A stretch of DNA of 64,000 bases from an uncultured Phycicoccus sp. (GTDB taxonomy: Bacteria > Actinomycetota > Actinomycetes > Actinomycetales > Dermatophilaceae). The stretch lies in contig NZ_CANLZR010000001.1 of assembly GCF_947495705.1 (NCBI RefSeq), forward strand, positions 620,001-684,000. Reading direction: 5' to 3'. Below the pieces are notes generated by a model that was not told the DNA's origin, made no database searches, and saw only the letters and a program-made list of their open reading frames with translations. Made by a program: the position numbers and the translations under genes. Shown here piece after piece: positions 18,534-26,931 of the stretch; the first letter of the stretch is position 1; each line of letters begins with the position of its first letter.

Positions 18534-19177
18534 CCCGATTTCGGAACACCCCCGGTTCCCCCTACAAAGCGCTGGTCACCGACCTGTGGCCGCAACTCGG
18601 CGACGAGGACCCCCGCCAAGGCCGGTGGGACCTCGCCTACCGCGACGCCACCACGCGGACGGTGGCCCACCGGCCAGGGCCGGGGCAGCCCCTGCAGTTC
18701 GTGGATCGTGGCGCGGCCGACCCCCTACGCGCGCCGGAGATGCGGCCGCTACTGCGGGTGACCTGTCTGCCGCGGCAGCACAACCGCTCGAGGCCCCCGA
18801 CCCTCGCCGAGGTCTGGCAGACCGCGCATGGGCTGCTGTTCATCGCCACGCTCCCCGGGCCGGCGGCCGTTCAGGACAGCCCTGACGGCGACCCTTTCGG
18901 CCCACCGGCCGCGCTTCGGCCCGCCGCTCGGCCGCCGGTGGTCCGGCCTCTCGGCGCTGGGTGGGTCCATGTGCCGGTCACCGTCGTCCGGGTCCTGCTC
19001 GATGACGAGGGGCAGGAACCTGATCTCTGGGTCAGGTGCGTGGATCACCCTGCCGCGCGCCTCGACCGCGTCAAGCTGTTCCGCGAGTACCAGCTGCACC
19101 TGGGGGCTACCGGGAGCGACGCGCCGCGACCGCGCTACGTTCGGCTGGACACCGTCGCAGCGCTATCCTCGACCTGA
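18530..19177 (+). CDS. Hypothetical protein in the integrase operon
   Basis: A 215-residue protein starting at GTG 18530, which overlaps the integrase stop (GTGA), so the two are translationally coupled. It opens VTRFRNTPGSPYKALVTDLW. It is Pro/Arg-rich with an internal VVRVLLDDEGQEPDLWVRCV strand-like segment and no motif I recognise. There are no signal peptide or membrane segments. The position suggests a role in integration or excision control, but nothing in the sequence proves it. Confidence 0.7.
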   Translation: MTRFRNTPGSPYKALVTDLWPQLGDEDPRQGRWDLAYRDATTRTVAHRPGPGQPLQFVDRGAADPLRAPEMRPLLRVTCLPRQHNRSRPPTLAEVWQTAHGLLFIATLPGPAAVQDSPDGDPFGPPAALRPAARPPVVRPLGAGWVHVPVTVVRVLLDDEGQEPDLWVRCVDHPAARLDRVKLFREYQLHLGATGSDAPRPRYVRLDTVAALSST

Positions 19178-19260
19178 CCCCGCGATCCGCCGGGGCTCGG
19201 CTGCGCGCACCGCTGGTGCTCCTCGGGAAGTGACGCCCCGAGGGGAAATCAAGGTGCCCC

Positions 19261-19653
19261 ATGCCAGCGTCCACCCCCTCAGAACGTCACCTCATCGCCC
19301 GCGCCGCCGCGCACCACTCCTGGGCGACGACAGCCAACCCCACCGCGCGCACAGCACCCGCGCGCGGAGCGTTCCTCGCCAGGTTCGAGGACCAAGTCGA
19401 CCCCGACCGCCAGCTCTCCGACGACGAACGTGCACGCCGCGCCACCAACGCCAGGAAGGCCTACTTCGCGAACCTCGCGAGGAAGTCCGCCCAGCACCGC
19501 CGGGACCGTGAGGGGCGCCGACTAGCCCTGGAGGAGCTCGCCAGTGCGACGATGCTCCTCGCTGCCTGCGCGTCCGAGGACGGCCCACCCGACCGCGCAG
19601 AGGGCGGCGACCCCAGTGCGCACACCGTCACCGAGGGGGGCGTGGCCCGATGA
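19261..19653 (+). CDS. Conserved hypothetical protein preceding the primase/helicase
   Basis: A 130-residue protein. The block HHSWATTANPTARTAPARGA, then FLARFEDQVDPD and ARKAYFANLARKSAQHR, is a pattern I recognise from short hypothetical proteins beside mobile-element replication genes in actinobacteria. It is basic and helical and could bind DNA. Its stop overlaps the start of the primase gene (ATGA), indicating coupled translation and a shared role in element replication. Confidence 0.75.
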   Translation: MPASTPSERHLIARAAAHHSWATTANPTARTAPARGAFLARFEDQVDPDRQLSDDERARRATNARKAYFANLARKSAQHRRDREGRRLALEELASATMLLAACASEDGPPDRAEGGDPSAHTVTEGGVAR

Positions 19654-22502
19654 GCACCCTGGGCCTCCCCTCACAGGGCAACGGTGCTGGCCCCCAGCGC
19701 TCGATGTCCGCGTCCGTCACACCGCCACCCGCCACCGACACAAGCTCGGAAACCGGCGCCCCGGCCGTCCGGGTATCGCTACCGACTCCGCGGTCGGCGA
19801 GCCTGACACAGCTCGCACGCGAGCTCCCGCCCGCGCGGGATCGGCACGCGCACGGAGCTGGCGGTGAACACGGACGAGAAAGCCGCCCCCACGGGGCGGC
19901 CCTCGAGTCCCCTGCCACGGCGACTGATCCGATTCTCCCGCACGACATCCCAGAAACACAGCCCCCCCGACGCAGCACCCTGGACGTGTCCACGACGGGG
20001 CAGGTGGAGTGTCGGACGCTTCAGCACGCCATTCAGCTGCTCTACCCGTCAACAGAGACCATCTCCGTTCTCGAGCTGCGCCCACACGGAGGGAGGAGCA
20101 CCCACCTTCTGCGAGCGGGCGACCCTCGAATCTGCGACCTGCGGCAGGACGTGAACGTCTACTTCGGAGTCAACCCTGTGCGCCCGGACCTGCCGTCTGG
20201 ACACCGGGGGAGGGCTGAGGATGTGGTCCGCCTGGCGGCACTCTTCGCCGACCTGGACGTCAAAGACGGCAGCTTCAGGTCGCTCGACGAAGCACATCGG
20301 TGCGTGGGGCAGCTTTCGAAGGCGCTGGGTCCGCCGACGCTGCTCATCTTCTCCGGGCACGGTCTCCAGCCGATCTGGGCCACCGACCCCTCGGAGCCGG
20401 AGTTCTTCGTCAACACTCCCGAAGACCGTTCTCGACTGCAGGCCCTGCTCCGGCGCTTCGGCCGCTTCGTCGCCAACACGGCCCACGAGCAGGGCGCATC
20501 GGTGGACCAGGTCTTCGAGCTGTCCAGGATGCTCAGAGCGCCGGGTACGCACAACCTGAAGGTCCCCGAGGCCCCCGTAGCCGTCCGCGCAGACACCGCT
20601 GGCGGCCACCCCGTCGGGTATGACCATCTCGTGCGACTGCTCGACGAGCGAGATGTCGGAGCCTTCGAGGAGGACGCGGAGGTCCTGACCTCCGAAGCAT
20701 CCGACCCCGCCAACTGGCCATGGCCGACGTCGACGTGCCGGTACTTCGAAGGGGTACGCACCGGATGGGCCACGGACAGGCCGCGCGGTTCGCGCCACAA
20801 CTGGCTGGTGTCGCAGTGCACCCGCCTCGCGGTGGCGAGGAGAAATGGGTGTCTCACCGTGACGGACCACGAGCGGGCCCTCGAGGTCCTGCACAAGCGG
20901 TTCGACGCGCTGCTTAGCGAGGGCGATCCCCGGGTCGAGGGCTTCAAGGAGTTCGAGGACGCGATCGAGTGGGGCGTGAGGCGGGCAGCCACGAAGTCGA
21001 CCGCCGAGTGCGAGGCCGAACTCGGCGGCCATGCTCACGAGGCCCCCGCCGCGGCGTCCGCGAGCACCCAAATGGTCGACCTCGCGAATCGGCTCTTCAC
21101 GCTCGGCAGGCGGGACAGCGGCGAGGTGTTCGCCACCCGAAACTCGCAGCCGCATCTGGCCTGGGCTCTGGACGGCAGCGAACTCCGCTCAACCCTGGCC
21201 GCCGCCTACTACGAGGAGCACCACCGGGTACCGAAGAGCGCAACGGTCAGTGACGCAATCAGTGTCCTCGAGGGTCAGGCGCGAGGTCGTGCGCCACAGT
21301 CGGTCTCCGTGCGGGTGGCCGAGCATGACGGTGCCATCTGGATAGATATGGGAGACCAGGACGGCAAGGCGATCCACCTCCATGACGGCAGGTGGGAGGT
21401 GGCCTCGCGTGACGTGCCGGTGATCTTCGCCCGGTCCCCGCTCACCGCAGCCATGCCCATGCCCGCGCAGGACGGCGACCTCGACGCGCTCTGGGATCTG
21501 GTGAACGTCTCCGAGGACGACAGGCCCGTGGTGCTCGCGTGGCTGGTCGCCGCCCTAATCCGCCCCACGATCGCGCATCCCATCCTCGCGGTCTTCGGCG
21601 AGCAGGGCACTGGGAAGTCCACCACCTCGAGCATCCTGATGTCCCTGTTCGACCCGACCGAGGTGCTGATTCGCAAGCCCCCGGGCAACATCGACGAATG
21701 GGTCGTGCAGGCGTGCGGGTCGTACGGGGTAGCGCTGGACAACATGAGCGAGGTGCGTCCGTGGCTCTCGGACAGTCTCTGCCGTGCCGTCACCGGGGAG
21801 GCTGATGTCCGGCGCCGGCTCTACACCAATGGGGACCTGGTCGTCTTCAGCTTCCGACGAGTCATCCTGCTCAATGGGATCGACGTGGGTTCCCTCGCCG
21901 GGGACCTCACCGAGCGCGTGATCGAGCTGCGTCTCCCGCGAATCCACGGCACCGGGCGGAAGCTCGAGTCTGAGCTGCTGTCGCGCTGGCAGCGCCTCCA
22001 CCCCAAAGTGCTGTCGGGCCTCCTCGACCTCGCGGCCAAGGTGCAGTCGATCCTGCCGTCCGTCAAGGTCGCCCTGCCCCCCCGAATGGCAGACTTCGCG
22101 CACGTCCTCGCGGGCGTGGACACCGTTCTCGGTACCAAAGGCCTGGACCGGTACCTGTGCTCGACCGAAGCCGCCATCGGGAGCACGGCCCACGATGACC
22201 CCTTCATCGCGGCGATGATGATCGAGCTGCACGGGCCGTTCGACGGGACCTCCGCTCAGCTGCTATCGAGGGTGGGCACCCCAAATGATCCGCACCCCGC
22301 GCGAACGTGGCCGAAAGACTCCCGAGCAGTCTCCCGAACCCTCCGGCGCGCAGCGCCCGGTCTTCGCCAGAACGGCTGGGAGATCGAGGACGACGGTGCT
22401 CGCAACAAGGACAAGGTCCTCAAGTGGAGCATCACCCCGCCCGAGGAGCACCGGACGTCTGACGGTGAGGACGACGAGCGCGAGGAGGACCCGCGGCCCT
22501 AG
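19650..22502 (+). CDS. Archaeo-eukaryotic-type primase fused to a phage/plasmid helicase
   Basis: A 950-residue replication protein. After a low-complexity N-terminus (about 110 residues), an AEP primase domain shows ALFADLDVK (metal-binding D-x-D, about residue 200), FSGHGLQPIW (S-x-H) and LSRMLRAPGTHNLK. The C-terminal ATPase has FGEQGTGKSTTSSILMSLF (Walker A, about residue 650), an acidic ALDNMSE segment and an LTERVIELRLPRI arginine region, as in P4-type or D5-like superfamily 3 helicases. It should prime and unwind the island's own origin. The acidic C-terminal tail ends just before a GC-rich inverted repeat. Confidence 0.88.
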   Translation: MSTLGLPSQGNGAGPQRSMSASVTPPPATDTSSETGAPAVRVSLPTPRSASLTQLARELPPARDRHAHGAGGEHGRESRPHGAALESPATATDPILPHDIPETQPPRRSTLDVSTTGQVECRTLQHAIQLLYPSTETISVLELRPHGGRSTHLLRAGDPRICDLRQDVNVYFGVNPVRPDLPSGHRGRAEDVVRLAALFADLDVKDGSFRSLDEAHRCVGQLSKALGPPTLLIFSGHGLQPIWATDPSEPEFFVNTPEDRSRLQALLRRFGRFVANTAHEQGASVDQVFELSRMLRAPGTHNLKVPEAPVAVRADTAGGHPVGYDHLVRLLDERDVGAFEEDAEVLTSEASDPANWPWPTSTCRYFEGVRTGWATDRPRGSRHNWLVSQCTRLAVARRNGCLTVTDHERALEVLHKRFDALLSEGDPRVEGFKEFEDAIEWGVRRAATKSTAECEAELGGHAHEAPAAASASTQMVDLANRLFTLGRRDSGEVFATRNSQPHLAWALDGSELRSTLAAAYYEEHHRVPKSATVSDAISVLEGQARGRAPQSVSVRVAEHDGAIWIDMGDQDGKAIHLHDGRWEVASRDVPVIFARSPLTAAMPMPAQDGDLDALWDLVNVSEDDRPVVLAWLVAALIRPTIAHPILAVFGEQGTGKSTTSSILMSLFDPTEVLIRKPPGNIDEWVVQACGSYGVALDNMSEVRPWLSDSLCRAVTGEADVRRRLYTNGDLVVFSFRRVILLNGIDVGSLAGDLTERVIELRLPRIHGTGRKLESELLSRWQRLHPKVLSGLLDLAAKVQSILPSVKVALPPRMADFAHVLAGVDTVLGTKGLDRYLCSTEAAIGSTAHDDPFIAAMMIELHGPFDGTSAQLLSRVGTPNDPHPARTWPKDSRAVSRTLRRAAPGLRQNGWEIEDDGARNKDKVLKWSITPPEEHRTSDGEDDEREEDPRP

Positions 22503-22509
22503 AGGGGCG

Positions 22510-22617
22510 CCATCATCCCCGCCATCCCCGCCTTCCCCGCGTTTTCCCGCCCCCGCCCTGGTTCGGCTCTGCGGGCCGGCGCCGCGCCGGCGGGTGTGGC
22601 GGGGATGGCGGGGGTGG
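22510..22617. repeat. GC-rich inverted repeat with iteron-like arms after the primase gene
   Basis: The left arm ATCCCCGCCATCCCCGCC can pair with the right arm GGCGGGGATGGCGGGGGT as a nearly perfect 18-bp stem. The loop of about 65 bases contains its own GCCGGC hairpin. Each arm is itself a repeat of an 8-9 bp CCCCGCCAT-type unit. A sequence of the same design lies at the other end of the island. It is either a strong terminator for the primase operon or a replication origin/iteron; the position beside the primase favours an origin. Confidence 0.6.
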
Positions 22618-22952
22618 TAGACCTGAGATTGCGGGCCGTGAGCAACGGCCTGAGCCCTGAGTTTCCGGGGCGAGTGGCAGGCCTCGCGAGTGGAGCAATA
22701 CGTCGACACCGACTCAACTGGCGCCGGCCCTCGGCGTCTGGGGAAGAGTCACCCCCGGCCCTTGCAGTTGCGAGTGCGCCGGGTGCGAACAGATCGGGAT
22801 GCACTGTATGAAGGCGGGCCTACTGCTGGTTCGGCCCCGGCTGTCCGAGGGTTGGGAGCCGATCGTGGACAGTCGTTTGTCCGCACGGTGACCCAGAAGC
22901 GGGCGTCCGCGCTGCCGTAGTTCGCTAACGGGCGGAGGTCGGCGGGAGACCA
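22618..22952. other. Non-coding stretch
   Basis: No open frame here has a credible start, ribosome site and protein-like composition. I see no RNA gene or clear repeat between the inverted repeat and the truncated helix-hairpin-helix gene. Confidence 0.5.
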
Positions 22953-23288
22953 GTGGATGACCTTCCCGGGCTGGCCGCCTTCAATCCCGAGGAGCTCGCC
23001 GATGTTCTGGGCAACCACCAGAAGGCCTCGGGAGTGCTCAAGGCCCAGACGGTCGTCCAGGCGGCTGAGAACCTCGTGCGTGCTGGGGTAACCCGGGCCG
23101 CGGACCTCCATGATGACGAGCACCGACGCGCCTACCCCAGCGTCTACGGGCTTGGAGATGTGACGTGGGAGAACTTCACGATGCTGCTCGGGCATCCCGG
23201 GGTCAAGGCCGACAATGGAGCTCGGGGTGATGTCGTCACACTCGCTACTAGGACGAGCCTCGGTTCACCCTCCCGTGCCTTCCGGTGA
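22953..23288 (+). pseudogene. Truncated helix-hairpin-helix-like protein gene
   Basis: The open frame (111 codons, GTG start) encodes LADVLGNHQKASGVLKAQTV, then AYPSVYGLGDVTWENFTMLL and GHPGVKAD, a pattern like the HhH module in many actinobacterial hypothetical proteins, where the next residues are usually T-x-x-x-R-F-V. Here the reading changes at KADNGARGDV to unrelated sequence, so the C-terminus looks lost by frameshift or rearrangement. The end overlaps the convergent membrane-protein gene by 41 bp. The family's role is unknown; DNA binding is plausible. Confidence 0.5.
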
Positions 23289-23946
23289 CGGTTCGGCTGG
23301 CCCATCGCTCTCTCACCTCGTCGATCACGATGATGATGCCGCCGACAGCAGCAATAGCGCCGACGACGATGAGGCCACCTAGCAGAAGATCGATCCAGCC
23401 GAGACCCTTCTCCCCCCACGGGTCGAAGACCTCGGCCCCGAAACCAAGGAGGAACATAGCGAGACTGACAATCACTATGAGGGAGGTCCCAGCGGCGCGG
23501 AGGGCCCTCTGCCATAGAGGTGGGGAGGGAACGGCGTCGATCGCCGAACGGAGCCGATAGCGCGTGAAAGTGTCCTCGAACGACTCCCCCGCGATGGAGG
23601 AGCGCCACCCGCGGAGCCGGGGGACGGGCTCGGCGGTGGAGCGCCGGGCAATGTCGGCCGCAATGGCGAAGGCGTCCTCAAGGGATGCGGCGTCGGTGTC
23701 GGTGTGCGGCCATGTGGGCGCGGGGTCCGTGACAGCAACTTCGCGACGGATTCTTGCGAGGTGCTCGAGGTCCAGCACGAGATGGCGAACCCGGTAGCGC
23801 CAGTGATGGCGCAGGAGGAGGACGACTTCGACCTGGCAGCTGCCTCCTGGGCCAAGGGACGCGCCGATGACCGAGCCAATGGCATAGGAGGGGTAGATGC
23901 TGAAGTTGTCGCGGTCGTTGGTTTCTATCTCGGGCAGGTCAGGCAT
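23248..23946 (-). CDS. Membrane protein with two C-terminal transmembrane segments
   Basis: A 232-residue protein from ATG 23946, chosen over the upstream TTG because GGAAGGGAG precedes it. Residues about 1-145 are soluble and contain SYAIGSVIGASLGPGGSC and a His/Arg-rich RHHWRYRVRHLVLDLEHLA. Two hydrophobic helices follow (SLIVIVSLAMFLLGFGAEVF and LLLGGLIVVGAIAAVGGIII) separated by a short acidic/Gly loop. I do not recognise the family. Membrane-anchored proteins of unknown role beside nucleases are common in defence-type cargo, but this is context only. Confidence 0.65.
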   Translation of the reverse strand: MPDLPEIETNDRDNFSIYPSYAIGSVIGASLGPGGSCQVEVVLLLRHHWRYRVRHLVLDLEHLARIRREVAVTDPAPTWPHTDTDAASLEDAFAIAADIARRSTAEPVPRLRGWRSSIAGESFEDTFTRYRLRSAIDAVPSPPLWQRALRAAGTSLIVIVSLAMFLLGFGAEVFDPWGEKGLGWIDLLLGGLIVVGAIAAVGGIIIVIDEVRERWASRTVTGRHGRVNRGSS

Positions 23947-24181
23947 CCGCGGGCTCCCTTCCGCGTCGGACCGAGTCGCCAAGAATCTGTCGGCAGCGTA
24001 GTGAGCAGGTGGCCAGGTCGACCATGACTCAATCGAGTGGTAGTCAGTTGGTCCTATGCGCCGCGGCTCGGTGATGGGCTACGGACAGCCTTCGGGAGGC
24101 GCCGCAACGATCACGGCAGTCGTCAGGCCCAGTCCTTGGACGGGCTGCGGGGGAGTGGATGCGGCCAGGCGGAGAAGTTCT

Positions 24182-24463
24182 TCAGCAGGGGTAGAACTGA
24201 CTGTCAGGGTCCCGGTACCCGACCAAGACCTCATCGTGGTGCAGGAATGTGGCCCAGCTATTTGCGGGCACGCCGATACCGATCATGTTCACCTTGGCGG
24301 GGTTGAAGACTCGCTGCTCGTGTAGCGCTCGATCGAACAGCGCGCCGTCGGCCCCCCGGCGCACCACCACCTTCCACCCGTCCAGGGATTCGTTGGTGAC
24401 GAAGATGATGTGTTGGTCTCCGTCGACGTCGGAGGCGAACTGCCCGGGTGGTAGTTGCGTCAT
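24182..24463 (-). CDS. Hypothetical protein
   Basis: A 93-residue protein from ATG 24463 (MTQLPPGQFASDVDGDQHII), with AAAGGGA upstream; an upstream in-frame start at 24511 is less likely. It looks like a small beta-rich domain (GWKVVVRRGADGALFDRALH, then NSWATFLHHDEVLVGYRDPD). No family is recognised. Its upstream region abuts the first copy of a 77-bp repeat. Confidence 0.5.
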   Translation of the reverse strand: MTQLPPGQFASDVDGDQHIIFVTNESLDGWKVVVRRGADGALFDRALHEQRVFNPAKVNMIGIGVPANSWATFLHHDEVLVGYRDPDSQFYPC

Positions 24464-24508
24464 GATGCAGCGCGTCCCTTTCGGACCGACGTCTGTTGAG
24501 CGCTGGCG

Positions 24509-24585
24509 CACTCGCCGAACGCCTCCCTCAGGTACAGGGTCACACTGCTGGCCGCTGGGGAGCCTGGAGCCGGCGGATTATGAGT
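24509..24585 (+). repeat. 77-bp direct repeat, copy A
   Basis: The segment beginning CACTCGCCGAAC and continuing through CTCCCTCAGGTACAGGGTCA to GGATTATGAGT is about 90 percent identical to 27515-27591, in the same orientation. The copies lie 3.0 kb apart and bracket the DUF6308-like, PD-(D/E)XK-like and truncated hsdR genes. I see no terminal inverted repeats or transposase. Confidence 0.8.
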
Positions 24586-24848
24586 CTGAGCCTGGTGGTC
24601 CTGACCTGTCGTCGTTGGTGCCAGGTCGTGCTCAGCAGTGACTTCTGGACCCCGCTCGTGGGCTCTGGTTGGCCCCCGTCTGCGGGGGTTGCGTAGCAAA
24701 TCGTTAGCAAGCAGGCGTGGGGTCGCGAGGGTCACAGCGAACCTCCCACCCCGGACTGGCGGATGCTCTAGCGTCGGGGTCAGCGGTGCTGAGTATCGGT
24801 CCTCGAGATGTGGCCATCGGCCGCAGATCTCAAGGATGGGACGCAAGC
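24586..24848. other. Non-coding stretch with a GC hairpin
   Basis: No gene is seen. A hairpin, CCCCCGTCTGCGGGGG (24673-24688), lies upstream of the DUF6308-like gene and is followed by an AT-richer GTAGCAAATCGTTAGCAA segment. It might be a terminator or leader element. Confidence 0.4.
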
Positions 24849-25550
24849 GTGTTCGATGCACTGCCCCAGGGTTGGAAGCCTGCCCCTCAGCCCGTCTTGG
24901 ATCTCGCACGAGATGCAGCGCGGCAGGTCCTGGAGGACGAGGACACCGTCAAGCGGGTCACTCAGTACTACCGGCGCGAGAGCAACTACGCCGGGGCGAC
25001 CTTCTCCCAGCTCAACCCCAACGACCCCTTCTCGATCGGCGGCAGTGACCTCCTGGCCGTGCACATGCTGTCCGTCGACATCCCACAGGTCGCTGTCCGC
25101 CGGTTGACCGAACCCTGCTCGGCGTCAGCCCACCTGGCGCGACTTCTGGGCACCGACGCCCTCGACGTGGACCTGAACCTGCAGTCGGCCGGTTTCGAAA
25201 CGCTCGAGGCGATGAGCGAGTTCTACGTCACCGTGAAGGCGGCCCTCCGGCCCGTCGGGGCCAAGACCTCCAGCCCCAAGGTGACCGCGTCCAAGATCTG
25301 TGCTCGTAAGCGCCCCGACCTCTTCCCGATCATGGACAAGCGCGTTCTACGCCTCTTGGGGACTTGGGACATGCGCGACTACGGCATGGACTGGCAGGTC
25401 TTCCGTCATCTGTTGGAAGACGAGGCCTTGATGGCGGCCCTGCGAAACGTCGTGGACCAAGCGGCTGCCATCGAAGGAGTCTCGGTGGGAGATCCGAACT
25501 GCATGCTTCGGCACCTCGACGTCGCGCTCTGGACTTCCACCCTTAGGTAG
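24849..25550 (+). CDS. DUF6308-like protein
   Basis: A 233-residue protein if started at GTG 24849, which follows AAGGATGGGA; earlier in-frame starts exist but their extra residues look random. It has YYRRESNYAGATFSQLNPND, DLLAVHMLSVDIP and KICARKRPDLFPIMDKRVLR, a pattern I associate with the family called DUF6308, which has a helical core and conserved KRP-x-L-x-P-x-x-D motif. The biochemical function is unknown. It is the first gene of a three-gene run bracketed by the 77-bp repeats. Confidence 0.6.
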   Translation: MFDALPQGWKPAPQPVLDLARDAARQVLEDEDTVKRVTQYYRRESNYAGATFSQLNPNDPFSIGGSDLLAVHMLSVDIPQVAVRRLTEPCSASAHLARLLGTDALDVDLNLQSAGFETLEAMSEFYVTVKAALRPVGAKTSSPKVTASKICARKRPDLFPIMDKRVLRLLGTWDMRDYGMDWQVFRHLLEDEALMAALRNVVDQAAAIEGVSVGDPNCMLRHLDVALWTSTLR

Positions 25551-25737
25551 GTGCCCAGCGGGCTGGGCGCGGTGCACGCCCCTGGCCGCTTGTCCGGATT
25601 GCGGAGCCCGGTGCCTCTCGGTGGGGCACCACCGCTCGGCCGCGCATCCGTGATTGCTGTGAACCCCGCTACTGACTCCAGGGCGCTGAGCACCGACGTG
25701 ACAAACTCGGGAACTTGACTGAGTCGAAGGGGCGTCG

Positions 25738-26619
25738 ATGGAGTACCAGAAGTCAACCCGGGTGAGCCTGAAGTCCCACGCCGAGTTCAACGAGAAGTGG
25801 CTGCAGCAGCAGATCACCAGCGACGTCACGCTCCTGGGTCTAGGTGAGCTGGACGTCAAGGATGTCGAACGCCGCCAGCCTCGGTCAGGACGCTTGGACG
25901 TTCTTCTCTTCGACCCCGAGACCAGCACTCGATATGAGGTTGAGCTCCAGTTGGGGGCGACGGACGAGAGCCACATCATCCGGACCTTGGAGTACTGGGA
26001 CAACGAGCGCCGACGGTTCCCGCAGTACGAGCACATCGCGGTCATCGTGGCGGAGGAGATCACCGGCCGCTTCCTCAACGTCATCAACCTGTTCAACCAG
26101 GCCATTCCCCTCATTGCCGTCCAGATGAGTGCGCTCGAGGTCAACGGCGTTCTAACGCTTCACTCCACCAAGGTCCTCGATCTAGCTCTGCCCGCACCAG
26201 AGGAGGAGGACGAACCTGGCCAGGACACGGACCGGTCCTACTGGCAGTCACGAAGCAGTGCGGAGATCGTGAACATGGCCGACCGGCTCCTCGAAGTAGT
26301 CAACGAGCAGGGTCCGGGGCTGTCTCTCAAGTACAACAAGAACTACATCGGACTACAGCGCGACGGGGTCCCGGACAACTTCGTGTCCTTCCGGCCGCGG
26401 AAGGAGCACTTGATCTGGGAGGTCCGGATCGAGCGTGATGAGGAGCTTGACGCTCGTCTCGAAGAGTCCGGGCTCAACGTGATGTCGTACAACAAGCGCT
26501 GGAGGCAGTACCGGCTTCACCTCGTGCCGGGCGACCTGAAGAGCCATGGGGAGCTGATCGTTGACCTTGTGCGGCGGGCACGGGGTCTGCCGGAAACCAC
26601 GGTGGCCGACCATGGCTGA
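25738..26619 (+). CDS. PD-(D/E)XK nuclease-like protein with a C-terminal DUF5655-like domain
   Basis: A 293-residue protein from ATG 25738, preceded by GAAGGGG. The N-terminal half reads RSGRLDVLLFDPETSTRYEV followed by ELQLG, giving a D-x20-E-x-Q arrangement like PD-(D/E)XK nucleases with Gln in place of Lys. The acidic Pro/Glu linker PAPEEEDEPGQD (about residue 155) leads to a C-terminal domain with LSLKYNKNYIGLQRDGVPDN and FVSFRPRKEHLIWEVRI, similar to DUF5655 modules found in restriction-type proteins. The next small gene starts 8 bp before its stop. A role in nucleic-acid cleavage is inferred. Confidence 0.65.
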   Translation: MEYQKSTRVSLKSHAEFNEKWLQQQITSDVTLLGLGELDVKDVERRQPRSGRLDVLLFDPETSTRYEVELQLGATDESHIIRTLEYWDNERRRFPQYEHIAVIVAEEITGRFLNVINLFNQAIPLIAVQMSALEVNGVLTLHSTKVLDLALPAPEEEDEPGQDTDRSYWQSRSSAEIVNMADRLLEVVNEQGPGLSLKYNKNYIGLQRDGVPDNFVSFRPRKEHLIWEVRIERDEELDARLEESGLNVMSYNKRWRQYRLHLVPGDLKSHGELIVDLVRRARGLPETTVADHG

Positions 26620-26785
26620 CTTGGAGGCGGCCATCGCCGAGCTTGAGCTTGTGAGGGAGCGGGTCCGGACCATCCGGACGCTTCACTGCGAGCCCAAGTC
26701 AAACCAGAACCCGCGGTACCTAGCGCTCTCCAACGCGGTCAGCAACCTGACCAAGGCCATCGACGACATGAAGAGTGATTGCTAG
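26612..26785 (+). CDS. Small helical protein coupled to the nuclease-like gene
   Basis: A 57-residue protein (MADLEAAIAELELVRERVRT, ending in a LSNAVSNLTKAIDDMKSDC helix) that overlaps the upstream gene by 8 bp, so translation is probably coupled. It is predicted to be a two-helix or coiled-coil protein. The family is unknown. The overlap suggests a partner or regulator of the nuclease-like protein. Confidence 0.6.
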   Translation: MADLEAAIAELELVRERVRTIRTLHCEPKSNQNPRYLALSNAVSNLTKAIDDMKSDC

Positions 26786-26931
26786 AGGCTGGAGGGGCCT
26801 CACGCCGCCACACCTCTCCACGGTGGTCCGGGTGCAGTCGTCCTGCGTCGACGCTTCGCCACCCAACGCGAGAAACCGGCAGGTCAGGGCAATCGCCACC
26901 AAGGTCCGAGCCCCGGGCGGATGCCCCGGCT

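Noticed and set aside
19650-22502. Conjugative ICE with FtsK/TraB-type transfer
   Set aside because: The large replication gene has AEP primase and SF3-like helicase motifs, and no relaxase or transfer ATPase is visible in the island.
24460-24909. A 149-codon minus-strand gene through 77-bp repeat copy A
   Set aside because: It has Arg/Pro-rich shadow composition, overlaps the DUF6308-like gene start and has no ribosome site; only the repeat-encoded part resembles its counterpart at 27.5 kb.
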